A stretch of DNA of 64,000 nucleotides from Xylona heveae TC161 (Eukaryota > Ascomycota > Xylonomycetes > Xylonales > Xylonaceae). Position numbers and translations under genes: made by a program. Shown in pieces: positions 22,557-34,166 of the stretch (within the stretch, counting starts at the first letter, position 1; every line of letters starts with the position of its first letter). The notes under the pieces are model-generated. The model saw only the letters and a program-made list of their open reading frames with translations, did not search any database and had not been told where the DNA came from. The DNA lies in contig NW_017264193.1 of assembly GCF_001619985.1 (NCBI RefSeq), forward strand, positions 253,726 to 317,725. The letters are read 5' to 3'.

Positions 22557-25500
22557 TCAAGACAAAAGATTCTTCAACGATGGACTCGCGCTTGCACCGC
22601 CCGCTGCTCGACTATCAGATCCAGATCCAGTCGTAGCGGGTCCGACCGATTGCATTGACGGCGTTGTAGGTGTCTCACGCTTCGGAATCGGCGGGCTGCC
22701 CGCTTGGCCGGCCACCCCTCCGCCGGGCGTCATAAAAGTTGCGAGACGTGGGGAAGGAGCAGTGGTAGACGAGAAAGGACTATTCTCTGACACAAGCGAG
22801 CGAGTTGGAGGCGCTAATGGCGAGAGATGTACCGTATGTGGAGAGCGGGCATCATGTGGCGGAGGTGGAATATGAGGAGGCCCAGCTGGACTAGCGGTGG
22901 GATGATGAGGCCGATGATGATGATGGTGGTGGTGGTGGTGATGATGAATTGGCACAGTATGCGGTGGAGGGTGTACATGCTGAGTAGAAGCAGCAGGATG
23001 AGGAGGCAGCGGTGGAGGTGGAGGAGCGGTAGTATAGTGTGAGACAGGAATCGATCCTGGGCCTGTTATGGGACCCGGACCAGCATGAGTAAGGTGCGGC
23101 ATTCCGTGGTGCGGTTGCTCGAAGATTGGAAGCGCATGCGGAGGCGGCGGTCGTGGACTATAACCGTTGGCTTGGGCCGGTGGAGGCGGAGCATGATGAT
23201 GGTGATGAACAGGAGGAGGAGGATGATGATGATGGTGATGATGGGTTGGAGGAGGTGGAGGTGGAGGTGGAGGTGGTACAACCGCCGGAGGAACGATCGG
23301 CAATGCGGCAGGCGGAGGAGGGATAGGTTGCGGAGGACTATGAGAATATGCCAAAGCAGCAGGCGGGCGTTGCGGTGAGAATCCATTCACTGGACGAAGT
23401 CCATTCTGGGCTGGCGGTAGTGATGCGGCCGGCGGCTGCTGTGGTGGCTGCGGATGATCTCTCCAGAGACCTGGTCCAGGAGCAGGTGGCCAAGGTAGTT
23501 GAGCTGGTGGAGGCGGCCGCGGTGCCTGATGTGTTGCAGCCGGCGGGGTGGCCGTCGTTGATTGTACAAATGGTGGCAGCGGCTGCGCTCGGAATGGTGA
23601 CGCAGCGGTGGAAGCTGGCGTGGTCTTGGGAGGCGCAACAGGAGACGGTTCACGTAGCCGTTTCCAGTGACATTTGTGACATTGCATCGGTGTGCCTGCC
23701 GATGATTTTCGCCGTGTCGATTTGCCAGCAGCAAGACTTGCCGCTGCCGGGGGCACCGAATCATCTTTCATTTCGACATCAGGGGTCGATGTGTTGCTGT
23801 CCGCATTGCTCATCATGTCGCCATTGCGCAATAGTCCATCACTTGCTGCTGGAGAGAGCTCAACTGACTTTGCCTTTGGCTGTCCATCTACCAATAATCC
23901 CTTGGATGGTTTAGCGTGTTCAGATGGCCACCATTTGGGGCTGACATCGATGCCACATGTCACACAAATGACCTTCTTTGCATTGCTGCCATCAACTCCC
24001 GAGGAACGTCTGTCAGGGAAATCTGTGTCTTCAGACTTGATCGGTTCAGAGGGAGACGGTCTTGAGCCTCTCCGGGACCATCCACTTGCTGTAATTCCAT
24101 TGGTGGCGTGGCTGACTGATCCCCGGTGAGTCAAAGGCGAAGCACCCATGCCATGTGCAAGAAGCTTGGTTGATTGATTGACTAGATTTGCTTTCCGCAC
24201 AGTTCCAGTCAACGTCAAATCGGCTTGCTTGTAGTTCCGAACAAAAAGTTGCAAGGCATTCAATCCAGTCTCCTGGTCAATCTCGCTGATCGGGTGCATA
24301 ATGGTCTTGACAGGATGATCCTTGCACCAAACTGCAGCAGTCAAAAGACCGGATTCTTCGCCTAAAGTGACAGTGTTGACAATGTCACGTCGAGAACCCT
24401 TGACTGGAGTCACATCAAAGCCCAGGATATACCCAGCTTGGTGCGCACAGCCAATGTGAACTGTTGCATGGCAGTAATGGCAGGCAACACAAGCACCTTT
24501 GCTGGATTTGCAGATTTTGCAAACTTGTTCGTAGCGTGCTGATGGAATTGTGCCAATGCCTTCAGAGGGCTCCAACGCCTTTGCACTCCCAAATCGCATT
24601 TCTGGCGTCCAAACAGCGCAGAAGACGTGAACCCAATTGTTACCAGCAGTCCGTTTCAACGGCTCACATGGATCAACTGGCTTATGCATCTCTTCTTGCT
24701 TTTGTCGGTAAAATTTGGCCGCCTCAATGGCCAACTCACGTTCCAAACGCTCCTTGTCATTCTTCTTCTTGTTCCCCGCAGCCGCCTTGGGAGGTTCTAC
24801 AAAATCGCGTTCCGTGAACTTGACAGGACAGAGGACACATTCGTAAGACTAATCAATGTTAGAGGAATCACAACTCAAGCAGATAAATTCACACAAAAAG
24901 ATCACTTACAGTTGACACTTGGGGGTTCTTGTCATTGGTGCAAGGATCGCAGACCCATTTCGCAGCATTTCGCCCCTCGGAAACTCCATAACAATTGCGG
25001 TGGACAGACATGCGGCACTCCCGGCACGTCAGCAACTGATCACCCTTGGGTTCCACTTGATTACAGACAAAGCAAGGAAGCGTTCGCGGTTTGGGAAGCT
25101 CAGGCGCAGGCGGTGGACTTGGAGGCTTCGGAGGAGCCTTCTTCTTTGGAGCTGCGGGCGCAGCCACTGGTCCAGGTTCTGCAGCCGCAGCTGATTCCTT
25201 TTCTTGCTTTTCTTGAGCCGTGGTCCTAGCCCTCTTCTTCGCCGGCTCTTGCCCAGCCTGAGATGATGCCACCGTTGCCGGAGACGCTCTGGAGGAACTG
25301 GCCTCAACTTCTTTTGTACGTGCGGCAGATTCATTGGCGGCGAGCAGCTCATTGTAGAGCTCTTCATCAATTCTCCGCTTCCACGCTTTCCCGCCTCCCT
25401 GAGCGACCTTCTTGGCCACCTCATCAATGTTCTCCCACTGGATACCATACCTTCTCCATAGGCCAGCGCATCTCAAGCAGAGGGCCAAGGCCAAGTAGGG

Positions 25501-28410
25501 TCCCTTGTCTTTGCCTTTTTGATTAGGGTCCAGAGGAACTTTTGTACCAGGTGCGACGCCCGGTGCGCGACGCCATTGTCTCGATTTTCGCGTGCCACAA
25601 AACTTGCATTCAAACCCGCATTTGTGGCCCGCTGCCTTGTCCTTGTCAAACGCAGAATCATCGTGGTCATCGGCAAGCTCGTCCACAAGCTTCGCTGGGT
25701 GAGCTTCACCGCGCTTGACGCCCGTTTTGGCCTTTCGGCCTTCGTAACTTCCCCACACCTGCTTTCCACGTTCCGTCTTCTTCCAGGTGTAATAAAAGCG
25801 CACAATGTCTGGGTGTTTAACGGTTCGCACATGTTCACGAAGGTTTCGATGCTCTGAACCATACTTCAAAACAGCTTCTTCAAACCGTTTCAACTCTTCT
25901 CGGTTAAGCTCGGGTTCCTTTAAATCCTTTTTCCGATTGACCAGCTTTAGCTTCTCCAATGCTGGTCCCTCAGAAAAGCGATTTTCGTAAAACAGTTGTA
26001 ACGCCTTGTCCAGGAAATTGGTATTGTATTCCTTCACGCCAACCTCCTTGGCGAGCCGCTTGGCCTTTTGCATGTACGAGTCGACGCGTTCTTCTCTTTC
26101 CTCCGGCTTCATATCTATCGCCATCTCATCGTCACCTCGAATGTACGTCTGGTTGGCTTCCATGTCGTCCTCGTCGGGGAGCTTAAAGAGCAACTGAGCC
26201 GTGTTTTCTGGGTCGCCATTCGGCCTATCCTCACCACGGGGAACGTAACCGGGCGGTTCATCCAACACCCACTTTGGGCGCTTTTCCCGTGCTGCCTTGT
26301 CAGCTTCCAATGCCGCAGCGACGTCCTTGGGAAGCTTAGGGTCCTTTTTGGTGGTATTGCCACGGCCATATTTGCGCCTGATTTCAGCAGGTTTCACAAA
26401 CTCAATAGGTCGACCAGGCCAAGCAATGACGTTGGCCTGATGACGAGGTCCAAGTCGAGAACTGGCTCGGGGGTAGATGCGGTCGTCATAATCTAGTGCA
26501 TCTTCCACATGGCAATGGACTCCGAGATAGCGATATGGCCACAACTTGGTCTGTGCAATCTGATCCGCCGTTGCAGGATGGAGCGTCAAGTCTTGGCTGT
26601 CTTCCAGCGAAGGGGTACTGGTTCCGGTCTCGCCAGCAAGGCCTGGACCCTCGTCTTCCTCCTCTTCAAAGATTTCCTCTTCTTCATGCTCGTTAATGCT
26701 TCCAATGATGGGGGTGTTGCGGGCCTCGAGCTTTCGTTCCTGCGCGCGACTACAAGGGCCGCAGGACCAGCCAAACCCTCGCGAGGGCTTCTTCTGCAAT
26801 GGTGGTCGCACACAGTTCATGTGGTACGTGTTATGGCAGACAGCACACTCGACCGAATTGTTGCTGCATAATCACGTGGTTAGCATCGTAATCGGCATCA
26901 CGGACGGAGACCTCAGATGGTATCCTACCTAGCACAGTATGCGCCGCATCGTTTGCAGAGCTTGACAGCGCTGGTCAATTCTTTGCCACGCCCAATCTCG
27001 ACAATGACAAACTTCCACCGCTCCTGCAGCACCTTTTTTACCTTTGCAGGGACGTTGATCACCTGATTGACCGGGATGACTTCGTAATGTCGTTGAATGT
27101 ATCGATCGTACATCTTTTCAAACCAAAAAGAGTCCCTCTGCTTGCGATATTCTTCGAAGTCTTCCACTTCATTCTTGTGCCGAATTTGACACTTGCCGCG
27201 AAGAGAAGTCACGGGAGAGATGTCCGAATGCATACTGGCGAAAACAAGTCGAGTATCGGTGATTTTGCGTTGAATGTCTCGGGGACGATAGAACCAATTG
27301 ACACGAATAGCCTCCACAGGACGGCTGGGGTTGTTGTCAACGTGAAGAAACTCCATAATTCGAGCAAGGTAATAAGGCTCTCCAGGCGGCTCACAGACGA
27401 GGTATACGTGGTCTAGAAGTTTTGCGGCGTATCAGCGACTGTCTAAGCAAACAAGTATCGACACGCTCCTTATTCGACAAAGGATCTCTGATGCAAGGCT
27501 GGACTAACGGCAAGAGTGCGGAGCGCAACAGAGGAGGGGGCAACAGAAGAGACTTACCATTTGGACCATAGAGTGTGCCGTCATCCGCCTTGAGTTTCCC
27601 ATGCTTCACGTACTTTTGGCTGAGCTCGAAGCTTGGCATTGCAGTCTCCCGCAGAGCCGGTTGCGTTGTCGACGTGGTAACGGCACCACCTCGTCTCGTA
27701 GATGTGTGAGCGCTTGTTGGTGTTGATGCAGCGGTTGATTGCCCTGTGCTTGTTGCGCCACCAGCCTTTCTTTTCCGCGACGGCGCTTGGTTGTGGCTGG
27801 CGGGGACTGTCGTCGCGCCTGGATTTCCCATTGCATGTTCTTTAGGTGCAGGTTCCTTAGGTGCCGCCGATGGAATAGGGCGTGCCGCCGCGTTCGACTG
27901 CGCATCCGGTGCCACAGGGGCACGTCGAGAACTGGGTCCTCGCGAGCGGACCCCCTCTGATCCCGTGGTCTGCGGGGTTGTGGCAGCCGTCGATTCTTTG
28001 TTCGCATTGGACTTTCTCGCCGATGATGAAGGCGGTGCAGCAGACGTCGAGTACTCAAAATCCAAATCCCCTTCGTTGTCCTCTGCATAATTGGGGCGAG
28101 CGGTTCCTACCCGATTGCGCGAGCGCGTCCCATATGGAGCCGCTAATTCTTTGGTGGTACCCTTGCTGACAGCATTCGACCCGGATGACGACGAAGAAGC
28201 AGTCATGGGCTGAGATTCCGGGGGCTTCTCATAAGCCGATGGTGATTCCGTTGATGCGTGTCTTGCCGAGTCTGGTCCGTCTGGCTCGCTGGACTGCGTA
28301 CGTACATCTGGAGTCGCCGGGGCTTGGTGAGGTGCTGGTCCCGCAAGATCCGTGGCTGGCGCCGGGGTAGAAGCCGCTTCGGAGGAAGATTGGCCGTTAA
28401 TCTCGGCCAT
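22557..28410 (-). CDS. snt2: Snt2/SntB chromatin reader (BAH, PHD, SANT, GATA-like, extended PHD)
   Basis: Four exons (28410-27558, 27412-26929, 26863-24910, 24848-22557) with introns of 145, 65 and 61 nt encode 1860 aa. Order seen: disordered Ser/Pro/Ala N-terminus (1-280); BAH domain (about 284-440); first PHD finger, whose Cys pairs straddle intron 2 (about 438-485); ELM2-like region; SANT domain (about 764-815); GATA-type finger (about 861-912, CKFCGTRKSRQWRR); second PHD (about 1045-1095); extended PHD (about 1100-1250); a second partial GATA-like Cys pair (about 1390 and 1487); then a long Pro- and His-rich tail. This is the Snt2/SntB architecture. In fungi the protein works with histone deacetylase Rpd3/RpdA, the cohesin acetyltransferase EcoA and an H3K4 demethylase, and controls histone acetylation, secondary metabolism and development. 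The tail has runs of 8-11 His. Confidence 0.93.
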
Positions 28411-30144
28411 GAGCGTTAATATTCCCTGGTGAATTTGAGCCGAAGATGGCAGCAAAAGATTGGTCGCGAATTCAATGTCGTAGCCTCGTTTCCGTATCTA
28501 CAGGCGGCGGGTAATTGTGTCTGTAGTGAAGGAGGAAAGCCAGGAACACGAAGCAGCTCACAGAGCATGTAGGTGCCGCCGAGTGCTCTCCTCGAGCCTT
28601 GCCGAGCGAATGCGATGCACGATGAGGAAGGCTTGGTGCCCAAAAGGGCCTCTGATAGACCTAAAAGGGCTCAAGAGAAAGTGTGCCTCGGTGAGTAGGC
28701 GCCCAAAAAGCGCCGTTTGGCACCTCTCGTGAGACAGGGAGTTCAACTAATAGCGTATGGATAAATTACCCGGCGATGCCATGCGTCATCTATTTGGAAT
28801 CCTATACCAATGCTATCGATGAGTATGCCAGTAAGAAAAATAGGGAAATAAGATCCAGGAAGAATATGTGGGGGAGTGAGGGAGAATGGAGAAGAATAGA
28901 GAAGAGAGTGGGAGAGAAGAGCGGGTATCAGAAGAATGGGGAGCTAGACGAGGGTATGATAGACGACAGTTTTAATGGGAAGCCGTGTTAGCAGCAGGGC
29001 AGCAGAAGCAGACAAGCAGGAACCGCCACGATGAGATTTGCGCCGATCCCACGGTTAGAACAGTTTCGAGACGCCCAGCAACTCTTGCCGAATATCTAGA
29101 CTGCCGAAAAAGGTCACAAGGGGGAGGGAGGGTGGGGAGAGAGGGGAGTTTGTTGGCTAATTCTTAGATTGGAGGAGAGGAAAAAAGGGCAAGGTACGTA
29201 GAGGGTATCAATCTGACTGCAAGGCGCCTGTCATATCAAGCAAAGAGGTCATTGGTATGAGCGAAGAATTAAAAGGCAAGTGAACCATGGGCGGCGAGAA
29301 AGAATCATATCAAGTACCTTTGTAGATATCACAGATTGGGGAATTTTGGCGTCGTTTGGCTGCGTGCCTATTGCCACTCCTCCTACAAGAAATCTTGGCC
29401 TTGGTCTACCTAAATACTGATGCCGTGTCTGTCTCTTCATCTCCTCCTTCCTCTCCTTCTCCCTCTCTGTCTTCGCGTTTAACAGGGAATTAATATCATC
29501 TGTTAGACTAGTGCTCTCTTGGCTTGTGAGATGCCGTCTGTACTAGACTACAGTTAGTCTCTCGCTTGACCCTCGTCGGTACCTCGAACGGAGTCAGACT
29601 CAAAAGGGAAATTTCAACGTTCATGTTCGCTCCCACCAAAGACGCCTCTTGGGCAAGGCCCTTCTTGTGCGTCATCGCTGCCTGGAATACTTTCAAATTC
29701 AATATAATATCTTTGCATACCTGTGGATATGATGATCCATGCCAAACTTGATTTGATTCTCTTGAATTGTCCGTTTTGAATCGAATACTAAACTTTACTT
29801 GTTATGCGATAGGATTCTTAAAAGTCGTAAAAAGAAAGGGTCACCTTCAACCTTCCAGAATATTTTGTCTATATATAGAGTCCTATATCCTCTCTCCCAT
29901 CCGATTCAATGCTTGCTGTCTTACCTACCTTGGCTATCAATCTATAATTTGAGGAGAATTGCTCCGAGTTGCTAGAGTACATCATTTTCAAAGTCGCAAT
30001 TTGCTCGATGGTTGCTACATAGCTGATCAGACCGTAGGATACTGGACACTACAGGAGCAATGGAAATTTTTCATTATATGGTAGCTTAAGTAGATGCTAC
30101 ATTTATAGGTTGCTGTTTCGCGTTCTGTGCCATCGATAGCCGGG

Positions 30145-30640
30145 CTACTGCCCATAAAAATGTTCCGCTTCAAACACATGCATGTTGCTCCCCGAGAACC
30201 CACTTACCATGCTAGTGCTCTTGACATACTGGCCGTCTGGTTTCGGTTCGCAGGAAGGCTTATACAACACTGACTCTTTGGCATCCCTGGCGATCTTCTC
30301 TTGACATGTACTGAATGCAAAGGCCATGGCTGCTGACACTTTTCCGCTGTCATCGCGCCCGTAATCTTCCGTATTTATATCCTATCCCTTGACCATCCAG
30401 ATCACCACTGTTCCAAACTCTGATTGGTGCATCCATGCTTAGTCCAGCTCACTAGACATCGAATAACCATCATTGTCTGGGTCAAAGGTAGGACCGGACC
30501 TGGAAGGCGCGTTGGACGTAGTGCCGCCATTGCCAGGAAGGAGCCTGCAGGAGCGTCAAGCAGCTCGCTTCTGGTGTCGTTCCTTCCTTCACAATCCAAA
30601 ACATCGATGAAAAATTAAGCAAAAGACACAAAAACTGAAG
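30145..30640 (-). pseudogene. Possible decayed or heavily spliced gene, unrecognised
   Basis: Several short coding-like segments follow each other on the minus strand in different frames. One, ending at about 30455, contains GPTFDPDNDGYSMSSELD. Another starts near 30379 and contains VSAAMAFAFSTCQEK and PSCEPKPDGQY before a GTAAGT donor-like site. An acceptor-like TGCAG with a CTTGAC branch precedes the first. This pattern could be a real multi-exon gene with small exons or a fragment that has lost its frame. I recognise no family and give no function. Confidence 0.2.
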
Positions 30641-31802
30641 CATCGTCTTTCCATAAGCAGATGAAACAACGAAGAGAACACGAACAAAGCGGAAAGAACG
30701 TAGATTCGCATTTGAAGGCAAGCGCAGATGTAAAGATGCTCTCCAGATCACTCAAAGACCTAAGGCTGTCCATGACGGCCATATATTCAGAGCTTGCCCT
30801 CGTCTCTCCTTCCTATCATTAGGTTTCCTCTCGACTGCATACGCAGAGATCAGCGTCTTCGTTTTCTTGTACATACCCGATACTTCTCATTGATTCAATT
30901 TCATGCTATCCACTCTTGCCGATTTCCAAAACCCAAGTTGTCGGCCTCTCCAGGGACTCAGTCATGGGGCTGAAGCATCTGTGGCAGTGCACGCTTGGTG
31001 TTCTGTCAGTTTGATTCTTGCCTCCTCGGATCATCATCGTCCCGGGATTGTCCAAAAATTCAAAGGCATGTGTTTAGTCCCGAAACCCTTGCAGAGAATC
31101 TAAATCTCTGAGGGGCAAAACCCAACGATGAGGCGTCTAGTTACTACATCTGAATGTGGTTTTGGAACCTAACCGGCTAGACTTCGGCTTACACAGAACA
31201 ATGTGACTTTATAGGATTTTGAAAGAGTACACGTCACTCTCCTCGCTCGCTTCTGCCCTTGTCGCCTTCTCCCCAAATGCAGACAAGCCCCCTCGACCGG
31301 CAAATGACACCTTGTATATAACAACAATGTGAATGCGTCTGATTTGAACGCATTTGATGATTTATGGATAAATGATTGCCTAGAAGTGTTGCTTCACCAG
31401 ACCGTAGCAGGACGACCCCAACTGTCTTAGCGGTAGAGTAAATTTTTCTTGAATTTCGATAGCATGATCGAACTACCTAGCTATAGCATATTTGTAGAGC
31501 TCAGACAATAATATGAAGTATTCACAATGATTATTTTCACGGCTTTCGTGCCAAGCACTCCATCATCTGAGATTGCCAGGATGAGATCGATCTTAACGTT
31601 GAGTTCGGACAAAGCAGCGGAAAGTGGTTTATGATGGCTGTTGGTAGTTAAGGTCGATGCCTACCTAGGTACGTAGTCCGGGGTGCTACAGTATATGGCA
31701 GGGCTACAGTTGAGGAACTTAACCTCAAAGGGCCACTCGGCTGTCAGTTGTAGGTACTCCGTTAGATTATTACTGACCCCTCAGGCCCTCAGGCTCCCTG
31801 TG

Positions 31803-31828
31803 CCCCATTCGCCCCTTAGCGGATGGGG
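31803..31828. other. GC-rich inverted repeat (possible hairpin)
   Basis: Ten-base arms CCCCATTCGC and GCGGATGGGG, with one G-T mismatch, enclose a 6-base loop. A further CCTTA/TAAGG pairing surrounds the right arm. It lies far from any called gene; no T-run follows, so it is not a bacterial-type terminator. Role unknown. Confidence 0.4.
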
Positions 31829-34166
31829 CCACCCTAAGGCCCAAAAAGGGAAAAGGTATCGCCTATACTAGGAAGGTTTTGGTCGCACTACGAACGACCC
31901 GCTTCATCATCTATCATCACCATCGAACCTTTACCCACGTTGCGCCCACATTCAACGTGCTAGGCTCAGGCCGATATCACCTGCATCAGCGGTATCATCG
32001 AATTATCATGATCAAGGAACTTTCGACGAGTCGTTCTAACACGCGAAATAAACCCAGTCAGGGTGTTTTTGTAGAACGCCAATATCAGTATTAAGTTTTG
32101 ACAATGCAAATGAGGTGGCATCATTTAATGTGATCTTCCGTCTTCCCGCCAATGCTTGGGAGAAAGTGCGACCGATCGAGCGAAACAAAATTCCATCTGA
32201 TTTATCAATCGAGCCTTAGGCGCATGCGACCATTAAAGGTCGCCTTCATCTAATACGCCACGTATTTTGGCCATGGCTGCTCAGCAATCGAACAGAGAAT
32301 TTGTGGATTCGCTCCCCTAGGCAGATGACGATGAGAGGCCTACTGATCGCCTGTGACTCGCCGCAATAGTGAGTTAGCAGACTTGTGGGTGGGTGAACAA
32401 AATCTGTGTCATAAGCTGACATTCTGTTGTTCGCCCTTAAACGAGCAATTCTTTCCACCTGCAATCAATCCATCTGCCCATTTGAACGATTTTTCTAGCT
32501 TTGCTATCCATTTTCCACCATTGATTATTGGGAGAAACGGAAAAATTGGTGTTCTCTTCAGGTCGCTGATCTGATGACGGGAGGCAAGGTAGCAAAGTCG
32601 TCGTGATAGGCTTAATTTTTATAGGCTGTGGTCGCTATACAGTACCTTAGCTTGGCTATCGGTTCCAATAACCCTGCAGTGAGTGTGTGGCGGTCGCCCC
32701 GTGCTAAGGGGAACTTGTGGCGCGGACCCCGTTGCTCCTCGGAAACCCTGCGCCCTGGCCTCTCCCTATTCGGTAGTCTGGACATCACCTCACCTCTTGC
32801 CCACTCTCTCGCCCGCAGCATATGTAGCATTTCCGAAGAATCAAACATTTTTGACTGTCGCAGGAAGACTGCTCGACCTGAGGCAGAGTATTATGCTCGA
32901 ATTATCTCTGCCCAGGGGATAAAATTGCATTGCCGGTTGCTGCTTCGGTGTACCGCATTTCTCCGAATCCGCCTTTAGCACTGCACAAGACACCTAAAGG
33001 ACCAAGATGTACCTTCTAAAGCCAAATTGAATACCTTAGGTACAGTTTGAGAGCACCACTCGACAAGCTGAAAGCGCACATTTGACTTTGCTCATAAGAC
33101 AATCGATCAAAAAGGGTCGCTTCTGGTATCATAGCCCTGCGATGACTGTCTATTGCCCCGTACATACAGTACTTCCTCTTAATCCACGGACAGGTTATTT
33201 ACCAGGGTTTGCACTGCAATCGCGCTGAATCTGCCCCCGGAGTATACTGCAATGCTCGGCCCTTTTTACTTCTGCCATCGGCAACATGAAACCAATCCGG
33301 TTGCGGCCATTTCTGCCTTGGACCACGTCAGCGATAACATGGATGGTTTTGCGGCACCTCCCGTCTCTCGGATCCTGCGGCATACTCATTCCCTGTGTCT
33401 GCGATCGTCCTGTGCCGCAGATATAGATTCTGTTATTATATGCTGCGTCAGTTGTATATTGGCTGATATTCCTCACCCAGATTGCATTACTTTTACTCTG
33501 ATTCAGCTACTGAGCTTCAATCATACATCATCAAAACAAAGTAGAGACGAAACTGGGTTAAAAAGATATGAGCAGGAAAAAAGAGAGAAATATATCTGAT
33601 AGAAAGGGGCAAGGGTCAACTAATAATCCTTGTCTATTGAATGGGTACACTTGATGTCAAAAGCAAATAAATTGATGCTGTAACTTTTTTGGACCTTTGG
33701 ATCCTCAATGTGACAGGCAACCGATCGCCAGAGCTCGGGGAATACGCCGGCAGGCCCGATGACGCGTTGAAGCGCGTATCCTGGATCGGCTGCTAAGCTC
33801 CCTTTCTCGCGTGCAAGGCTTACAAGCGAGCCAATCAACAATTACTGTACGACACCGACCTAGACTTGGACCCTGCCTTATGTAAGTGATGTTTATCGAT
33901 TCGGACGACCTTTCTGCTTTGCTACTATAATGCTTGGAGCTGCTCACGTTATTTTCGATTAGGCTTTCCTTCACAAATTGAACATTCTCCTTGGCTTTTT
34001 GTGCGACTCAGAGAAATTTCCATTGAGTATTGCATCTCTTGCTGCTATTTCATGAGCATCAGCATCTGAGGTGTCACGAACACGCAAGCATATTGTCTGT
34101 TTGTTAGACCAATTTGATGCTTGCTGATAGGAGGCATGAGGAGTAAAGTAATAAGTCCAGAACAGG

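Larger units (their letters stand above)
28411..34166. other. 5.8 kb gene-poor stretch
   Basis: The first 600 bases are the snt2 promoter. The stretch at 28.82-29.18 kb is purine-rich. Beyond that, every open frame is under 120 codons and none shows a known domain, terminal repeats or transposase. Two stretches on the minus strand near 30.15-30.65 kb look more coding-like than the rest but cannot be assembled convincingly. Sequence character (balanced GC, no TpA excess obvious by eye) does not suggest a RIP-mutated transposon. No tRNA was recognised. Confidence 0.4.

Noticed and set aside
32628-32978. 116-codon open frame in the gene-poor stretch
   Set aside because: Arg/Ser/Leu-rich random-looking translation with no homology recognised.
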